DNA of 64,000 nucleotides from Salidesulfovibrio brasiliensis JCM 12178 (GCF_001311825.1 NZ_BBCB01000001.1:1-64000); one strand, 5' to 3'. Positions 48,716 to 59,250 are shown, numbered from the stretch's first letter. The notes: generated from the sequence alone by a model not told the origin. A program made the numbers and translations.

Positions 48716-49597
48716 CTAGGTCAGTGATGCTTCGTACTTCTTGAGCAGGAAGGCCGGGTTGTAGGAGAGTTTGGCCTTGCGAAGCCCCTCGTCGCCAAGG
48801 TCCTGCTCGCGGTTCACGTACTTGAAGTCCTGTGCGCCGTGCTTCAGGAACATCTGGTTGATGGCCTGATAGACGCCCTTGAAGTGGATGTTTCCTTTTT
48901 CAAAGTGGATGACCACGGTCTCGTCATCGAGGGCTTCGGCCACGGTGTATGCCACTACGCGGCCGTCGATGCGGATGGCACCGCCCAGAAGTCCGCCGAT
49001 GCGGTCAAAATCGTGCAGCACCCGCTGAATGGCCTTGTTTTCCGCCACCAGCGCTTCGGAAGGGTTGTTTTCTTCGTACCACGCAATCCAGTCGGCCTGC
49101 ATGGCCAGCACTTCCTCAACGCACTCCGGCTCAAGGTGGTGGTAGTCGGATTCGTACTTTTTCACGAACTGGTTCAACAGGTTCTTTTTCTTGTGGAACT
49201 TGTTGCCCTTGAGGTTGGTGAGATCTTCCACGGAGTACACGTAGTCGAAGTGACCGCGATTCTCCGTCAGCTCAATGCGTTCGCCGTACTGTTCTTTCCA
49301 GAGGTTGGCCAGATATTCGGGGACGCGGGTGAACTTTCCGGCCTCGACCATGGCCTTGCATCCTTTCCAGTCGTAGTCGTTCCACGGCCCAACCGGGGCC
49401 CAGCAGACGACTTCCGGCTTGGTCTGGCGCAGGAAGACAAGATTATGGTGAAAAGCCCATTCCATGCCGTAATGTTCGGCCCAGCCCCATATGTTGGCAA
49501 AGGCGTAGTCTGAGCTGGCCCTGTCCGGGCAGCTGAAGAGAGCGGTGTGATATTCGTCCTGACGGGCGAGCGAGATCGGTTCAAATTCGAGCGCCAT
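48716..49597 (-). CDS. DUF2156-domain protein (GNAT-like)
   Basis: A 293-aa protein with the double GNAT-like fold of phosphatidylglycerol lysyltransferase relatives: DYAFANIWGWAEHYGMEW (about residues 30-47), YVYSVEDLTNLKGNKFHKKKN (about residues 122-142), then GGAIRIDGRVVAYTVAEAL and AKLSYNPAFLLKKYEA. This short, soluble form is common in Desulfovibrio and of unknown substrate, possibly an aminoacyl-tRNA-dependent transferase. Its start overlaps the end of the MATE gene by 17 bases. Confidence 0.87.
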   Translation of the reverse strand: MALEFEPISLARQDEYHTALFSCPDRASSDYAFANIWGWAEHYGMEWAFHHNLVFLRQTKPEVVCWAPVGPWNDYDWKGCKAMVEAGKFTRVPEYLANLWKEQYGERIELTENRGHFDYVYSVEDLTNLKGNKFHKKKNLLNQFVKKYESDYHHLEPECVEEVLAMQADWIAWYEENNPSEALVAENKAIQRVLHDFDRIGGLLGGAIRIDGRVVAYTVAEALDDETVVIHFEKGNIHFKGVYQAINQMFLKHGAQDFKYVNREQDLGDEGLRKAKLSYNPAFLLKKYEASLT

Positions 49598-50995
49598 TGA
49601 AGTTTCCTTTCGTCACGGTTTTGCGTTCCTTGATCATGGCGAATTTCTGCCAGTCGCGGAAGTGATAGGTATAGAGGAGCAGGGCGGACTGGATGACCTG
49701 CGAACAGAGCATGGCAATCCAGATGCCTTCGGCGTCCTGCAAGATTTCATGTCCGAGCAGCCATGCCAGCGGCAGGCGGATGAACCACGTGGCCGACCCC
49801 ATGATTATCATGTTGTACATGGTGGCCCCGGCGCCGTTCATGCAGCCGGCCATGATCATGCTGATGAGCGTGAAGGGGATGGCCAGAATGTTCCACTTGA
49901 GATAGCTGACCGCCTGTGCGGCGACCGGGCCTTCCTGCGTGAGCAGGTCCACCCACGGCTCCACCAGCGGCCATATGGCGAACGTGGCGATACTGATCGT
50001 CACCACGCCGATGCCGAGAATCTTGTACCCGAACGCCTTGGCGGTTTTCGGTCCCGCGCGCCGAGATAATGGCCGATGAGGATGCTCGCGGTCATGTTCA
50101 GGGCAAAGGCAGGCAGGAAAAGCAGGGACTCGATGCGCAGGCCGATGGACATGCCCGCAAGGGCGTCCACCGCGCCAACGGTGAGACTTGCGGTGATGGC
50201 GTACAGAACCAGATATCCCGAGTGCCAGACGATCTGCATGAGGCCGGAAGGCCACGCAACCTTGGCGAGGTAGGCGATGGCCACGCGGATCCACTTGAGC
50301 GGCGGGAAACTGGACGGATCGAGCGCGCCCTGCTTGATGAGGACGAACAGGTTCGACATGGCCCCGGCCGTGACCGAGCCGAAGGTCGCCCATGCAAGGC
50401 CCTTGTAGCCAAGGTTCGGCATGCCCCACATGCCGAGGCCGAGGCCTACGTCCAGAAATGCGTTCACCGTGGTGACGATCATCATGGAATAGAGCGGTAT
50501 CTTGACCTGCTTGCGGGCGCGGAAGATCGCGTTGGTGGAGATGAGCAGGTAGTACGAGGGCAGGATAAGCAGGTAGACGTTCAGGAAATAGCTGGTGACG
50601 TAGCGCATCTCGCCGGGAACCTGAAGCGCGTCCTGCAGGAGTTCGCGGCAGGGAAAGCCGATGAGCAGGAATGCACCGCTCAGGGCCACGGCGCAGGCCA
50701 CAACGAGGCTTACGTAGCGTTTGACGCGCTTGTGCAGCCCGGCACCTTCGGACTGGCTGATGGCGGCTACCGCGCCGTTTGCAACAGCGATGGCAACGAC
50801 CAGCAGAAAGAAGAGCGACTGGGTGATGATGCCGAGCGAGGCCTGCACTTCACGGTTTATTTTGCCCGCAACCCATACGTCCGCCATTCCGATGAAGAAA
50901 TGAAAGATCATCATCAGCACCTGAGGCCACGCAAGGCCCCAGATGGTGCGGTACGGGGAACGCGACATGCGTTCTGAAAGGTCGGAATTGTTCAA
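49581..50995 (-). CDS. MATE-family efflux transporter (frameshift near 50053)
   Basis: Multidrug/metabolite exporter with about twelve helices. I prefer the TTG start at 50995 (LNNSDLSERMSRSPYRTIWG), since GAGGAG lies 6 bases upstream while the earlier ATG at 51037 has none. The first part ends GHYLGAR, and one extra G in gcgcgggaccg joins it to GPKTAKAFGYKILGIGVVTI and the remaining four helices, giving 471 aa, the normal MATE size. The final residues run into the DUF2156 start. A cation-coupled exporter, with substrate unknown. Confidence 0.86.
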
Positions 50996-51145
50996 CTGGT
51001 TCTCCTCGATGAAACGGCGTCCGACAAACATAGGCATTTTGCGGCAAAAGCCAAGGGCCGAAAGGGAGATAAATCGTGATGCCGTCGTGTCGGAGCGGCT
51101 GCTATGTCGTCGAGCTGTTCGCTAATGCTGCGCCGTTGCGGGCGA

Positions 51146-51865
51146 TCAGTCGTGACGGTGCGGGACGTCGCCTTCCTCGTGCACGTGCGTATGCGTGTGC
51201 GGAACAAGCTCAGCGTCAAGCAGGCGACCGTCTTTCATGCCCCGGATGGTGTCCGTGGTGGCCGAGAGGAAATCCGCTTCGTGCGAGACAATGATTCTCG
51301 GGATGTCCAGCCCGTCGAGCGTCTTGACCAGCTTGTCGCGCGCCTCGGGAGACAGGCCCGTGGTCGGCTCGTCCAGCACCAGCAGCTTCGGGCGCATGGC
51401 AAGCACCGTGGCCAGCGCCACCAGCCGTTTTTCCCCGCCGGAAAGCCGGTATGGAACGCGGTCCTCGAAACCGCTCAGGCCGAGCGATTCCAGCGTATCG
51501 ATCGCCACTTGGCGGGCCTCGGCCTTGGAGAGGCCCTGATTGAGCGGTCCGAAAGCTACGTCATCAAGCACCGAAGGGCAGAAGAGCTGGTCGTCGGCGT
51601 TCTGGAACATGAAACCGATTTGAAGGCGGGCTTTTTCAAACTCTTTGTCGCTTGAGAGTGTGTGACCGAACAGGCTGACGCTACCTCGTTCCGGCCGGAT
51701 GAGGCCCATGAGGACGTGCAGCAGGGTGGTCTTGCCCGCGCCGTTGGGCCCCATGAGGCCGAGGCGTTCACCCTCGTGAAGGGAGAGGTCCAATCCTTTC
51801 AGCGCCTTCCCGCCGCCGGGCCATGAGTAGTGAATGTCTCTCAACTCGATGAGGTGGTTGCTCAT
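51146..51865 (-). CDS. cbiO: Energy-coupling-factor ABC ATPase (cobalt/nickel type)
   Basis: ATPase of an ECF metal transporter, 239 aa. Walker A is LMGPNGAGKTTLLHVLMG (about residues 37-54), the Q-loop FMFQNADDQLFCPSVLDDVAFGP (ECF-specific), the signature YRLSGGEKRLVALATVLAMRP and Walker B LLVLDEPTTGL. A His-rich tail (PHTHTHVHEEGDVPHRHD) could bind nickel or cobalt. I chose ATG 51865, overlapping cbiQ as ATGA. A NikR-type operator upstream of cbiQ favours nickel. Confidence 0.92.
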   Translation of the reverse strand: MSNHLIELRDIHYSWPGGGKALKGLDLSLHEGERLGLMGPNGAGKTTLLHVLMGLIRPERGSVSLFGHTLSSDKEFEKARLQIGFMFQNADDQLFCPSVLDDVAFGPLNQGLSKAEARQVAIDTLESLGLSGFEDRVPYRLSGGEKRLVALATVLAMRPKLLVLDEPTTGLSPEARDKLVKTLDGLDIPRIIVSHEADFLSATTDTIRGMKDGRLLDAELVPHTHTHVHEEGDVPHRHD

Positions 51866-52628
51866 GTGAGCCTCCAGATGACTTCCAGATAGATGATAAA
51901 GATTGCAGCCGCGATACTGCAAAGCAGGAAAGCTGTATCGATGCCGGAGCGCCTGAACTCGGCCAGTGTGTGGAAACGGCCGGAAAAACCCCGGCAGAGC
52001 ATGGCGTCGCGCACCCGTTCTGCGCGGTCCCAGCTTCTGACCAGGAGCATACCCGCGACCCATGCATACGTGCGGTAGGTGTGCAGGGTGGTGCGTGGCC
52101 TGAATCCACGGGCACGGGCGGCCTGAAGCATGTGGGTCAGTTCCTGACGGATGAGCACGGCGTAGCGATGGGTGAAGACCAGCATGTGGCAGAGCTTGTC
52201 CGGCACTTTGAGCGCCTGCATGGCCGGACCGAGGTCGCGCACGGGGATGGTGCCCATGAGGGAGGTGAGGGCCAACACGATGGCGTTTGTCTTGATCGTG
52301 ATGATCGCGGCCAGACGCACGCCTGATACGTTCCCGTAAGCCCCATGAAGGTGAAAAAAGGCTCGCCGGGCGTGGTGAACGGCAGAAAGGGCCAGAGGAA
52401 GACCGTAAACACATTGACCGCGAGAAGTCGCTTGAAGAGCTTCCCCGGAGCTAGGCGGGCGGCCATGACAAGCAGCAGCCCGAGCGTCAATACAACACCC
52501 GCCGCCTCGAAGCTCTGGCAGACCGCCGCAGGAACGGTGAGTACCACCGCTGCGACAAGCCGAAAGCGTGGATCAAGGGCGTGTATGAGGGATTGGCCGT
52601 GGGCGAACGGCTCTGTTTTGGATGGCAA
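51862..52628 (-). CDS. cbiQ: ECF transporter transmembrane subunit CbiQ (frameshift near 52321)
   Basis: T component of a nickel/cobalt ECF transporter. A TTG start at 52628, with GGAG 6 bases upstream, gives MPSKTEPFAHGQSLIHALDP, typical for CbiQ. Four to five helices follow, with the coupling-helix motifs AARARGFRPRTTL and CRGFSGRFHTLAEF (about residues 165 and 205). One missing G in caggcgtgcg joins two frames into 255 aa. CbiO overlaps its stop. The substrate-binding M subunit is not adjacent. Confidence 0.87.
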
Positions 52629-52643
52629 AAACGGCTCCGGGGT

Positions 52644-52676
52644 GGTGTGTTACGTGCCTAGTTGAGGTAACACACC
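52644..52676. promoter_or_regulatory. NikR-type operator upstream of cbiQO
   Basis: GGTGTGTTAC and GTAACACACC form a perfect 10-bp inverted repeat around 13 bases. As I recall it, the Desulfovibrio/deltaproteobacterial NikR motif is GTGTTAC-N13/14-GTAACAC, which is contained here exactly. It lies 16 bases upstream of the cbiQ start and so could block its promoter when nickel is plentiful. Confidence 0.65.
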
Positions 52677-52694
52677 GACCCTTCACCCGCAAGC

Positions 52695-53252
52695 TCAGGC
52701 AAGGCCGACCTCGGGAGCCACACCGTCAATGGCGGCAATGGAAAGTTGCAGGAATTCGCCAAGTTCCATGCCGATTTTGTCGCATTCCCTGATGCAGTCG
52801 CGGTTGACGCTGGCAGCGAACGCCTTGTCCTTCATCTTTTTCTTGAGGCTCTTGGGCTTCATGCCGTCCATCCTGGTGGGCCTGACCAGTGCGGCCGCAT
52901 GAATGAGGCCTGTAACTGTCTCGCCACAGCGCAGGGCGTAATCGAACTCGGTCTCCGGTCCTTCCGCGCCGTTCATCTCACAGGCGTGGCGGCGGATGGC
53001 GTTCCGCGCTTCTTCAGGCAGCGCATCGCCGAGCATGTCCACGGTATCCAGCCCGTGGCGCTCGCCGTTGTCTTTGGTCGAGGCATAATCAAGGTCATGC
53101 AGCAACCCGGTGATCCCCCATAGTTCCTCGTCCTTGCCGAGTTTGGCGGCGAGTGCGCGCATTACGGCTTCTGATTCAAGGGCGTGGTTGATGAGGTTGT
53201 CTTCGTTGTTGTGTTTCTTCAGTAATTCGTAAGCGTTGTCTCTGGTAAGCAT
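52695..53252 (-). CDS. HD-domain phosphohydrolase
   Basis: HDIG-type metal-dependent phosphohydrolase of 185 aa. MLTRDNAYELLKKHNNEDNL is followed by NHALESEAVMRAL (His ligand), GLLHDLDYASTKD (HD pair, about residues 51-63) and RRHACEMNG. The remainder is helical. A role in nucleotide turnover or signalling is possible but unproven. It lies between the NikR-type site and the dpp ATPases, on the same strand, with room for its own promoter. Confidence 0.87.
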   Translation of the reverse strand: MLTRDNAYELLKKHNNEDNLINHALESEAVMRALAAKLGKDEELWGITGLLHDLDYASTKDNGERHGLDTVDMLGDALPEEARNAIRRHACEMNGAEGPETEFDYALRCGETVTGLIHAAALVRPTRMDGMKPKSLKKKMKDKAFAASVNRDCIRECDKIGMELGEFLQLSIAAIDGVAPEVGLA

Positions 53253-53276
53253 CGGTTTCCTAAAGTTTTGGTTTAA

Positions 53277-54229
53277 CTAATAGAGCCAGCACGCGGCGTA
53301 CATTCCATTGCGGATTTCCCGCAGTTCAGGGCGTTCGGACGAGCACTTGGCAAAGGCCTCCGGGCACCGGGGATGGAATGGACAGCCGGAGGGCGGCGCA
53401 GCCGGATTCGGGGGATCGCCCTTGAGGGCCACGGCCTGTTTTTTTACAGCCGGGTCGGGAATCGGAATGGCCGCGATGAGAGCCTGTGTGTATGGGTGCA
53501 GCGCCCCTGCAAAAAGGGATTGCGAATCGGCCACCTCCACGATTCGGCCGAGGTACATGACCGCGACCCTGTCGCAGAGATTGCTGATCACCGAGAGATC
53601 ATGGGAGATGAACAGGTAGGTCAGTCCGAAATCGGTCTGCAATTCGCGCAGCAGTGAGAGAACCTGCGCCTGCACGCAGACGTCGAGTGCCGACACGGGC
53701 TCGTCGCAGACAATCAGCTCGGGCCGCAGGGCGAGGGCGCGGGCAATGGCGATGCGCTGTCGCTGCCCTCCGGAAAATTCGTGCGGATACCGTGAGGCGG
53801 TCTCCCCATCAAGGCCGACCTGCTCCAGCAGACGAAGCATCTCGCGTTTCGTTCCGCACGGGAACCAAGGCCATGAATGTCCAGCGGCTCGCGCACGGCA
53901 GAGCCGATGGTCTGGCGCGGATTGAGCGAGGAATACGGGTCCTGAAAGACGATCTGCACCATTCGACGGAACTCTTTGTCATTCCAGTCGGCTATGGGGC
54001 GGTCGCGGTACGTTATGGTGCCGGAATCAGGTTTTTCCAGTCCGGTGATGAGTCTGCCGAGCGTGGACTTTCCACACCCTGACTCGCCCACCAGCCCAAG
54101 GGTCTCGCCTTCGTTCATGAACAGCGTTACGTGATCCACGGCCGTGAGCCGGGATGCTTCAAGCCCGAGCAGGCCGCCCTTGATGCGGTAGGTCTTGGTC
54201 AGTTCTGTCATTTCCAACAGTCTGGTCAT
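53277..54229 (-). CDS. Oligopeptide/dipeptide ABC ATPase, DppF/OppF type (frameshift near 53846)
   Basis: Second ATPase of a peptide or nickel-peptide importer, 317 aa when restored. [20 protein letters not shown] leads to Walker [21 protein letters not shown] and the Q-loop [14 protein letters not shown]. One missing G in the minus-strand acgcgagatg joins the second frame, with the signature [19 protein letters not shown] and Walker [13 protein letters not shown]. The C-terminal oligopeptide domain has [20 protein letters not shown], a Cys cluster typical of the family. It overlaps dppD as ATGA. Confidence 0.88.
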
Positions 54230-55202
54230 GCTGCGCCTCCGCGTTCATGGAGCCAGCAGCAGACGCTGCGACCGTTTTGTTGGAACGTGCCGGGCTCCTC
54301 TTTCTCGCAAATGTCCATCCTGTGCGGACAGCGCGGATGGAACCGGCAGCCGTTCGGTCTGTTGAAGATGGACGGGACCGTCCCGGGGAGCGACTTCACG
54401 GGCGTTCTGTCTCCGAGTTTGGGGACGGATTCGAGCAGTCCGGCAGTGTAAGGGTGAAGCGGTTTCTCGAACAGGCGCGTGCCTCTGCCTGTTCCACGAT
54501 TATTCCCGCATACATGACCGCCACGCGATCTGCCATGGAGGCGACTACGCCGAGGTCATGGGTAATCAGCACCAGTGAACCGCTCATCTTGGCCTTGAGG
54601 TCCGCCATGAGCTGCAGCACCTGCGCCTGTATGGTCACATCGAGGGCGGTGGTCGGTTCGTCAGCCAGCAGCAGTTCGGGCTCGCAGGCAAGGGCGATGG
54701 CGATTACCACGCGCTGGCGCAGGCCACCGGAAAGTTCATGCGGAAAGGCTTTCGCCACGCGCTCCGGATGCGGAACGCCGGTCAGCCGGAGCGTTTCCAC
54801 GGCCCGTGCGTCGGCCTCTTCCCTCGAGAGGCCCATGTGCAGCCGCACGGCCTCGGCGATCTGCTCCCCGACCTTGAATACGGGGTTGAGGGCGGTCATG
54901 GGCTCCTGAAAGACCATGGAGACATGGTTGCCGCGCATTTCGCGCAGCTCGTCGTCGGTCATGGCGGTGACTTCGCGGCCCTTGAAATGAATGGTTCCGT
55001 CCGTGATCCTGCCGGGCGGGTCTGGCACGAGTCCCATCACCGAGAGTGCCAGCACGGACTTGCCGCAACCGGATTCGCCCACGATGGCGAGTGTTTCGCC
55101 TTGCATTACGGACAGGCTGACGGTATCCACCGCCTTGGCCACACCTTTCGCGCTGGCGAAGCTGGTTGTGAGGTCACGAATTTCAAGGATGGGTTGCGCC
55201 AT
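54226..55202 (-). CDS. Oligopeptide/dipeptide ABC ATPase, DppD/OppD type (frameshift near 54478)
   Basis: First ATPase of the pair, 325 aa when restored. [20 protein letters not shown] leads to [20 protein letters not shown] (Walker A), [36 protein letters not shown] and [16 protein letters not shown]. After [19 protein letters not shown] one missing base shifts the frame; the restored tail [20 protein letters not shown] and [20 protein letters not shown] is the normal end. No permease or binding-protein gene is adjacent; trmFO lies divergently upstream. The partner subunits must be elsewhere. Confidence 0.88.
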
Positions 55203-55274
55203 GAACAGTACTCCGGATTTCCGGCAGGTATACAGCAAATCCATTCGGTTAACAACGATACGCGGGAGTTTGGC

Positions 55275-56594
55275 GTGAAGAAGGTCGCAGTGGTCGGCGG
55301 TGGTCTGGCCGGTTCGGAATGCGCGTGGCGTCTGGCGGAAGCAGGTGTTTCCGTCACGCTTTTCGAGATGAAGCCGAAAAAATACTCCGAGGCCCATGAG
55401 CAGGACGGCCTCGCGGAGCTGATTTGCTCCAACTCGTTCCGCTCCAGTGAGCCGGGCACCGGCATCGGCCTGCTGCATGCGGAGATGCGCGAGCTCGGCA
55501 GTCTCGTCATGCAGGCGGCGGACGAGACGAGCGTTCCCGCAGGCAAGGCTCTTGCCGTGGACCGCGCCCTGTTTTCCGCATACATCACCGAGCGCATCGA
55601 GTCCCATGCGAACATCGAGCTCGTCCGCGACGAGATCGTGTCGCTCGACGACGAGCGCCTTGCGGGTTTTGACGCGGTCTGCGTCACGGCCGGGCCGCTG
55701 GCCAGCCAGTCGCTGGCAGACAGCCTTGTCGAGGCGATCGGCGGCAAGGGGCTCTACTTCTACGACGCCATCGCGCCCATTGTTTCCCGCGACTCCATTG
55801 ACTTTTCCAAGGCGTTCTGGGGGTCGCGTTGGCGTCCCGAGGACGATGACTACCTGAACTGTCCCATGAACGAGGAAGAGTACAAGGCCTTTGTTCAGGC
55901 GTTGCTTGATGGCGAAAAGGTCCAGCCGCACGAGTTCGAGAAGGCCATCCACTTCGAGGGCTGCCTGCCCGTGGAGGAAATGGCCCGACGCGGCGAAATG
56001 ACGCTGGCCTTTGGTCCGCTCAAACCCGTGGGCCTGACCAATCCGCACAGCGAGGAGAAGCCCTTCGCGGTCATCCAGCTCAGGGCGGAAAACCGCGACA
56101 AGACCGCGTTCAACCTTGTGGGCTTTCAGACAAAGCTCAAGTATCCCGAGCAGAAGCGCATCTTCCGCATGATCCCGGGGCTTGAGAATGCCGAATTCCT
56201 CCGTCTCGGCTCCATTCATCGCAACACGTACGTCAACGCCCCCGAGGTGCTCACTGACGAACTGGAACTCAAGGCCCGTCCCGGCGTGTATCTGGCAGGT
56301 CAGATCACAGGCGTCGAGGGGTACCTCGAATCCGCAGCCTGCGGTCTCTGGCTGGGCATGCTGCTAGGTGCCAGATTCGCAGACCGGGAGCTTACGCATC
56401 CGCCGCGTGAGACCGCTTTGGGCGCGCTCATGGGGCATCTGCAGACCGAGCCTGTCAAACGCTTCCAGCCTTCCAACATCAACTTTGGTCTGATGCCGGG
56501 GCTCAAGAAGCGCATTCCCAAGAAATTCCGCAAGGAAAAGTACGCGGAACGGGCACAGGCGGCGTTTGAGGAGTGGATGGGTATCATAGGCTGA
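55275..56594 (+). CDS. trmFO: Folate/FAD-dependent tRNA-U54 methyltransferase TrmFO
   Basis: Makes ribothymidine 54 in tRNA using methylenetetrahydrofolate and FADH2, the route found in many anaerobes lacking TrmA. I start at GTG 55275 ([18 protein letters not shown]), with gggag upstream. The 439-aa product has the FAD motif [20 protein letters not shown] (the catalytic Cys region, about residue 53), [18 protein letters not shown] and [20 protein letters not shown]. Codon use matches its neighbours. It is divergent from the dppD gene. Confidence 0.94.
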   Translation: MKKVAVVGGGLAGSECAWRLAEAGVSVTLFEMKPKKYSEAHEQDGLAELICSNSFRSSEPGTGIGLLHAEMRELGSLVMQAADETSVPAGKALAVDRALFSAYITERIESHANIELVRDEIVSLDDERLAGFDAVCVTAGPLASQSLADSLVEAIGGKGLYFYDAIAPIVSRDSIDFSKAFWGSRWRPEDDDYLNCPMNEEEYKAFVQALLDGEKVQPHEFEKAIHFEGCLPVEEMARRGEMTLAFGPLKPVGLTNPHSEEKPFAVIQLRAENRDKTAFNLVGFQTKLKYPEQKRIFRMIPGLENAEFLRLGSIHRNTYVNAPEVLTDELELKARPGVYLAGQITGVEGYLESAACGLWLGMLLGARFADRELTHPPRETALGALMGHLQTEPVKRFQPSNINFGLMPGLKKRIPKKFRKEKYAERAQAAFEEWMGIIG

Positions 56595-56669
56595 TTATTA
56601 TCGCACACTTGTCTTTTACCGGATTCTCGTATAGCAAATGGCCGATTGAAAATCGGAGGTTTGTTATTC

Positions 56670-57782
56670 ATGCGAAAACTGTCGGTACTCCTTGTCCTTG
56701 TTGTCCTTCTCTCGGCCTGTCACCGTAACACCACGGTCAATCCCGATGTGGACTCCGCGCTCGTTGAAGAGGAGCGCATTACTCAGAAAGTCCTTGCCCT
56801 GAAAAAGGATGAGGCGTTTCACGATCAGGCCTACGGGGTCGGATACCGTGTACTGCACTCGGCCATGCCCATGTGCTCCAATAACTGGATGTATTATCAG
56901 GGCATGGATTTTCACTACGCCGACAAGATCGATGACGATTGGCGAGTCCCGTATGAGCGTCACTGTGGGCTGCCCACGACCGTCAAAGAGGGCATGTTCA
57001 TCAAGAATGTTCACGAAGGGTCTCCCGCTGAAGCGGCAGGATTCCGCGAGGGCATGGTCATCAAAAAGATCGAAGGGCATGACGTCGTGACCTCCGGCTG
57101 GGACTGGGAAGACGACATCACGGATTTGCTTGATGAGGCGGAAGAAGACGGAACCATTACCTACACAGTAAGCGACGACAACGCCACGCGCGATATTACC
57201 GTGACGCCGTGGAAAGTCTGTGCGTACCCGATTTTAGTTCAGAAAAACGACATGTTCAATGCCTTTGCCAATGGCGAGGCCATCATTTTGCTCACCGGGC
57301 TGCTTGACGAGCTGGAACATGAGCAGGAGCAGCTTGCGGTCATCGTTGGGCATGAACTGGGCCACAACCTTTCAGGGCATATCGAACAGAGCAAAAGCAC
57401 CTATACGGTCGGGCTTTTCTTTGACGTGCTTCTTACCGGCTTGACCGGCGTCCAGTCGAGCATCGGGCGCGCTGCTGCAAACGGTGTGAATATGAGTTAC
57501 TCGCTCGACAAGGAAAAGGAAGCTGACTATTTCGGAATGTATACCGCATATTTGGCGGGTTATGATGTTTCGGAAGCAGCCAATGTCTGGCGGGAGATGG
57601 GTTCCGATCAGCCTTACGCCATTTCGCATGAGACAACACACCCGACGACCGCAGAGCGGTATGTCTACCTCAACACCATCTACAAGGAAATCTGCACCAA
57701 GAAGGAAAATGGTGAGGATATCCTGCCCAACCTCACTGAGGACGCTCAAGAGCGACTGGGAATGCTTGAGGAAACCGAGTAA
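56670..57782 (+). CDS. M48-family lipoprotein metalloprotease with PDZ domain
   Basis: A 370-aa protein with a lipoprotein signal (MRKLSVLLVLVVLLSACHRN; lipobox LSAC, Cys at about residue 17), so it is anchored in the periplasmic side of a membrane. A PDZ domain follows (about residues 105-180, FIKNVHEGSPAEAAGFREGM), then an M48 zinc protease core with VIVGHELGHNLSGHIEQ (HExxH, about residues 230-246) and the Glu ligand in DKEKEADYFGMYTAYLAGYD. Resembles BepA/HtpX/Oma1-like quality-control proteases, but the PDZ placed before the protease is less usual. A terminator follows. Confidence 0.85.
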   Translation: MRKLSVLLVLVVLLSACHRNTTVNPDVDSALVEEERITQKVLALKKDEAFHDQAYGVGYRVLHSAMPMCSNNWMYYQGMDFHYADKIDDDWRVPYERHCGLPTTVKEGMFIKNVHEGSPAEAAGFREGMVIKKIEGHDVVTSGWDWEDDITDLLDEAEEDGTITYTVSDDNATRDITVTPWKVCAYPILVQKNDMFNAFANGEAIILLTGLLDELEHEQEQLAVIVGHELGHNLSGHIEQSKSTYTVGLFFDVLLTGLTGVQSSIGRAAANGVNMSYSLDKEKEADYFGMYTAYLAGYDVSEAANVWREMGSDQPYAISHETTHPTTAERYVYLNTIYKEICTKKENGEDILPNLTEDAQERLGMLEETE

Positions 57783-57785
57783 TTC

Positions 57786-57814
57786 AAAAGCCCCGCTCCG
57801 GCGGGGCTTTTCTT
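57786..57814 (+). terminator. Rho-independent terminator after the M48 protease
   Basis: Eleven-bp stem aaaagccccgc / gcggggctttt with a TCCG loop. Confidence 0.9.
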
Positions 57815-57874
57815 ATTGCGACCTGGCGGCTGCGGGCGTAGGTACGAAGCAGTCCTTTTTTGTCTGGAGTTTTC

Positions 57875-59226
57875 ATGTCGTACGATTCGCATCCATTCCA
57901 TCGCACCCCGCACCGCACGTTGCTCGGCCTTGCCTTTCCGGTACTGTTCTCTCTTGTTGCCGAACCGCTGACCGGGCTGGCCGATACTGCATTCGTGGCC
58001 CGTCTGGGACCGGAGGCGCTGGCCGCGCTCGGCATCGGGGCCATGGCCTTCTCAGCCGTGTTCTGGGCCTTCTCTTTTCTCGGTATCGGCACGCAGACAG
58101 AAATCGCCAACTCGGTCGGCGAGGACAACCATCCCCGCGCAGCGCGTATAGCTTCGCTTGCCTGCCTGATGGCATTTGCCGTCGGAGTGGTGCTCTTTGC
58201 CGGGGCCACGCCGGTTCTGGACACCATCAGTTCGCTACTGGGCGGGCAGGGCGTGGTACTTGAGAAGGCATCCGAATACATGGAGTATCGATTGCTCGGC
58301 GCGCCGGCTGTACTGGTCACCGTGGCCTGTTTCGGTGCCCTGCGCGGCGTTCAGGACATGAAGACGGCTCTGTATGTGGCTGTTGGGATCAATGGCCTGA
58401 ACGTTCTGCTCGACTGGCTGCTGGTTTTCGGCGTAGGGCCGTTCCCCGAGATGGGTGTGGGCGGCGCCGGGCTGGCAAGCTCCATTAGTCAGTGGATCGG
58501 CGCAATGTGGGCTGTCTTGGTCACGCGGGCCAAAATAGGGCTCGGCAGGGATGTTCGGTTTTCGGACTGCTTCCGGCTGCTTCGCATCGGCGGGGATCTG
58601 TTCATCCGCACAGGCGCGGTGCTTGTTTTTCTCTCTCTTTGCACCCGGGCGGCCAATGCCGCGGGAGCGGAAGAGGGTGCGGCGTATCAGCCATTCGGCA
58701 GTTTTTCATTTTCGCCGCGCTCTTTCTGGATGCGTTCGCCATCACCGCACAATCCCTTGTGGGATACTTCATGGGCAGGGCAGACACAGATTCGGCGAGA
58801 TCGGTTGCCCGGCTGACTTGCTATTGGAGCCTCGCCACGGGCACTGCCCTTTGCCTGTTCATGATTGTTTTCAGGGATGCGGTGGCATGGCTGCTGGTTC
58901 CGGCCGGTGCGATGGCGGCTTTCCATCCCGGCTGGCTCACCGCTGCGTTCATGCAGCCCGTCAGCTCTCTTGCCTTTGCCACCGACGGCATTCATTGGGG
59001 AGCAGGGGACTTTCGTTACCTGCGAAATGCAATGGTCGCGGCCGTGTTTTGCGGCAGTGCCGCCGTACTTGCCGTGGAGTGGCTCATGCCACAGCCGGTG
59101 CTTGTGTGGATATGGCTGGCAGCAACGCTCTGGACAAGCGTACGCGCCGGATTTGGCATCGCGCGCATCTGGCCCGGCATCGGTCATGCTCCTTTATGGC
59201 GTGATACGGAAGGGTTGACAGACTAG
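57875..59226 (+). CDS. MATE-family transporter (DinF-like, frameshift near 58692)
   Basis: Second MATE exporter in the window. ATG 57875 with GGAG upstream gives MSYDSHPFHRTPHRTLLGLA, then AEPLTGLADTAFVARLGPEAL (about residues 27-47), the DinF/NorM-like N-terminus. One lost base in cagccattcgg breaks it; adding it restores AIRQFFIFAALFLDAFAITAQ and six more helices, ending IWPGIGHAPLWRDTEGLTD, for 450 aa. Its final bases contain the -35 and part of the operator of the next gene, tetR, so the two are tightly packed. Confidence 0.85.
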
Positions 59227-59240
59227 ACCGATCGGTCTAG
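59223..59240. promoter_or_regulatory. TetR-family operator, perfect palindrome
   Basis: CTAGACCGATCGGTCTAG is an 18-bp perfect palindrome. It lies between a TTGACA (59215-59220) and the tetR start at 59251, so binding would block a promoter there. This arrangement, and the form TAGAC-N6-GTCTA, is typical of TetR/AcrR self-repression. Confidence 0.75.
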
Positions 59241-59250
59241 AGGGTTTGAT

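Noticed and set aside
51060-51145. Short frames between the MATE and cbiO genes
   Set aside because: No ribosome site or conserved sequence; probably a promoter and terminator region.
54396-56219. 607-codon minus-strand frame
   Set aside because: Only its final part (dppD) is real; the upstream portion is antisense to trmFO.
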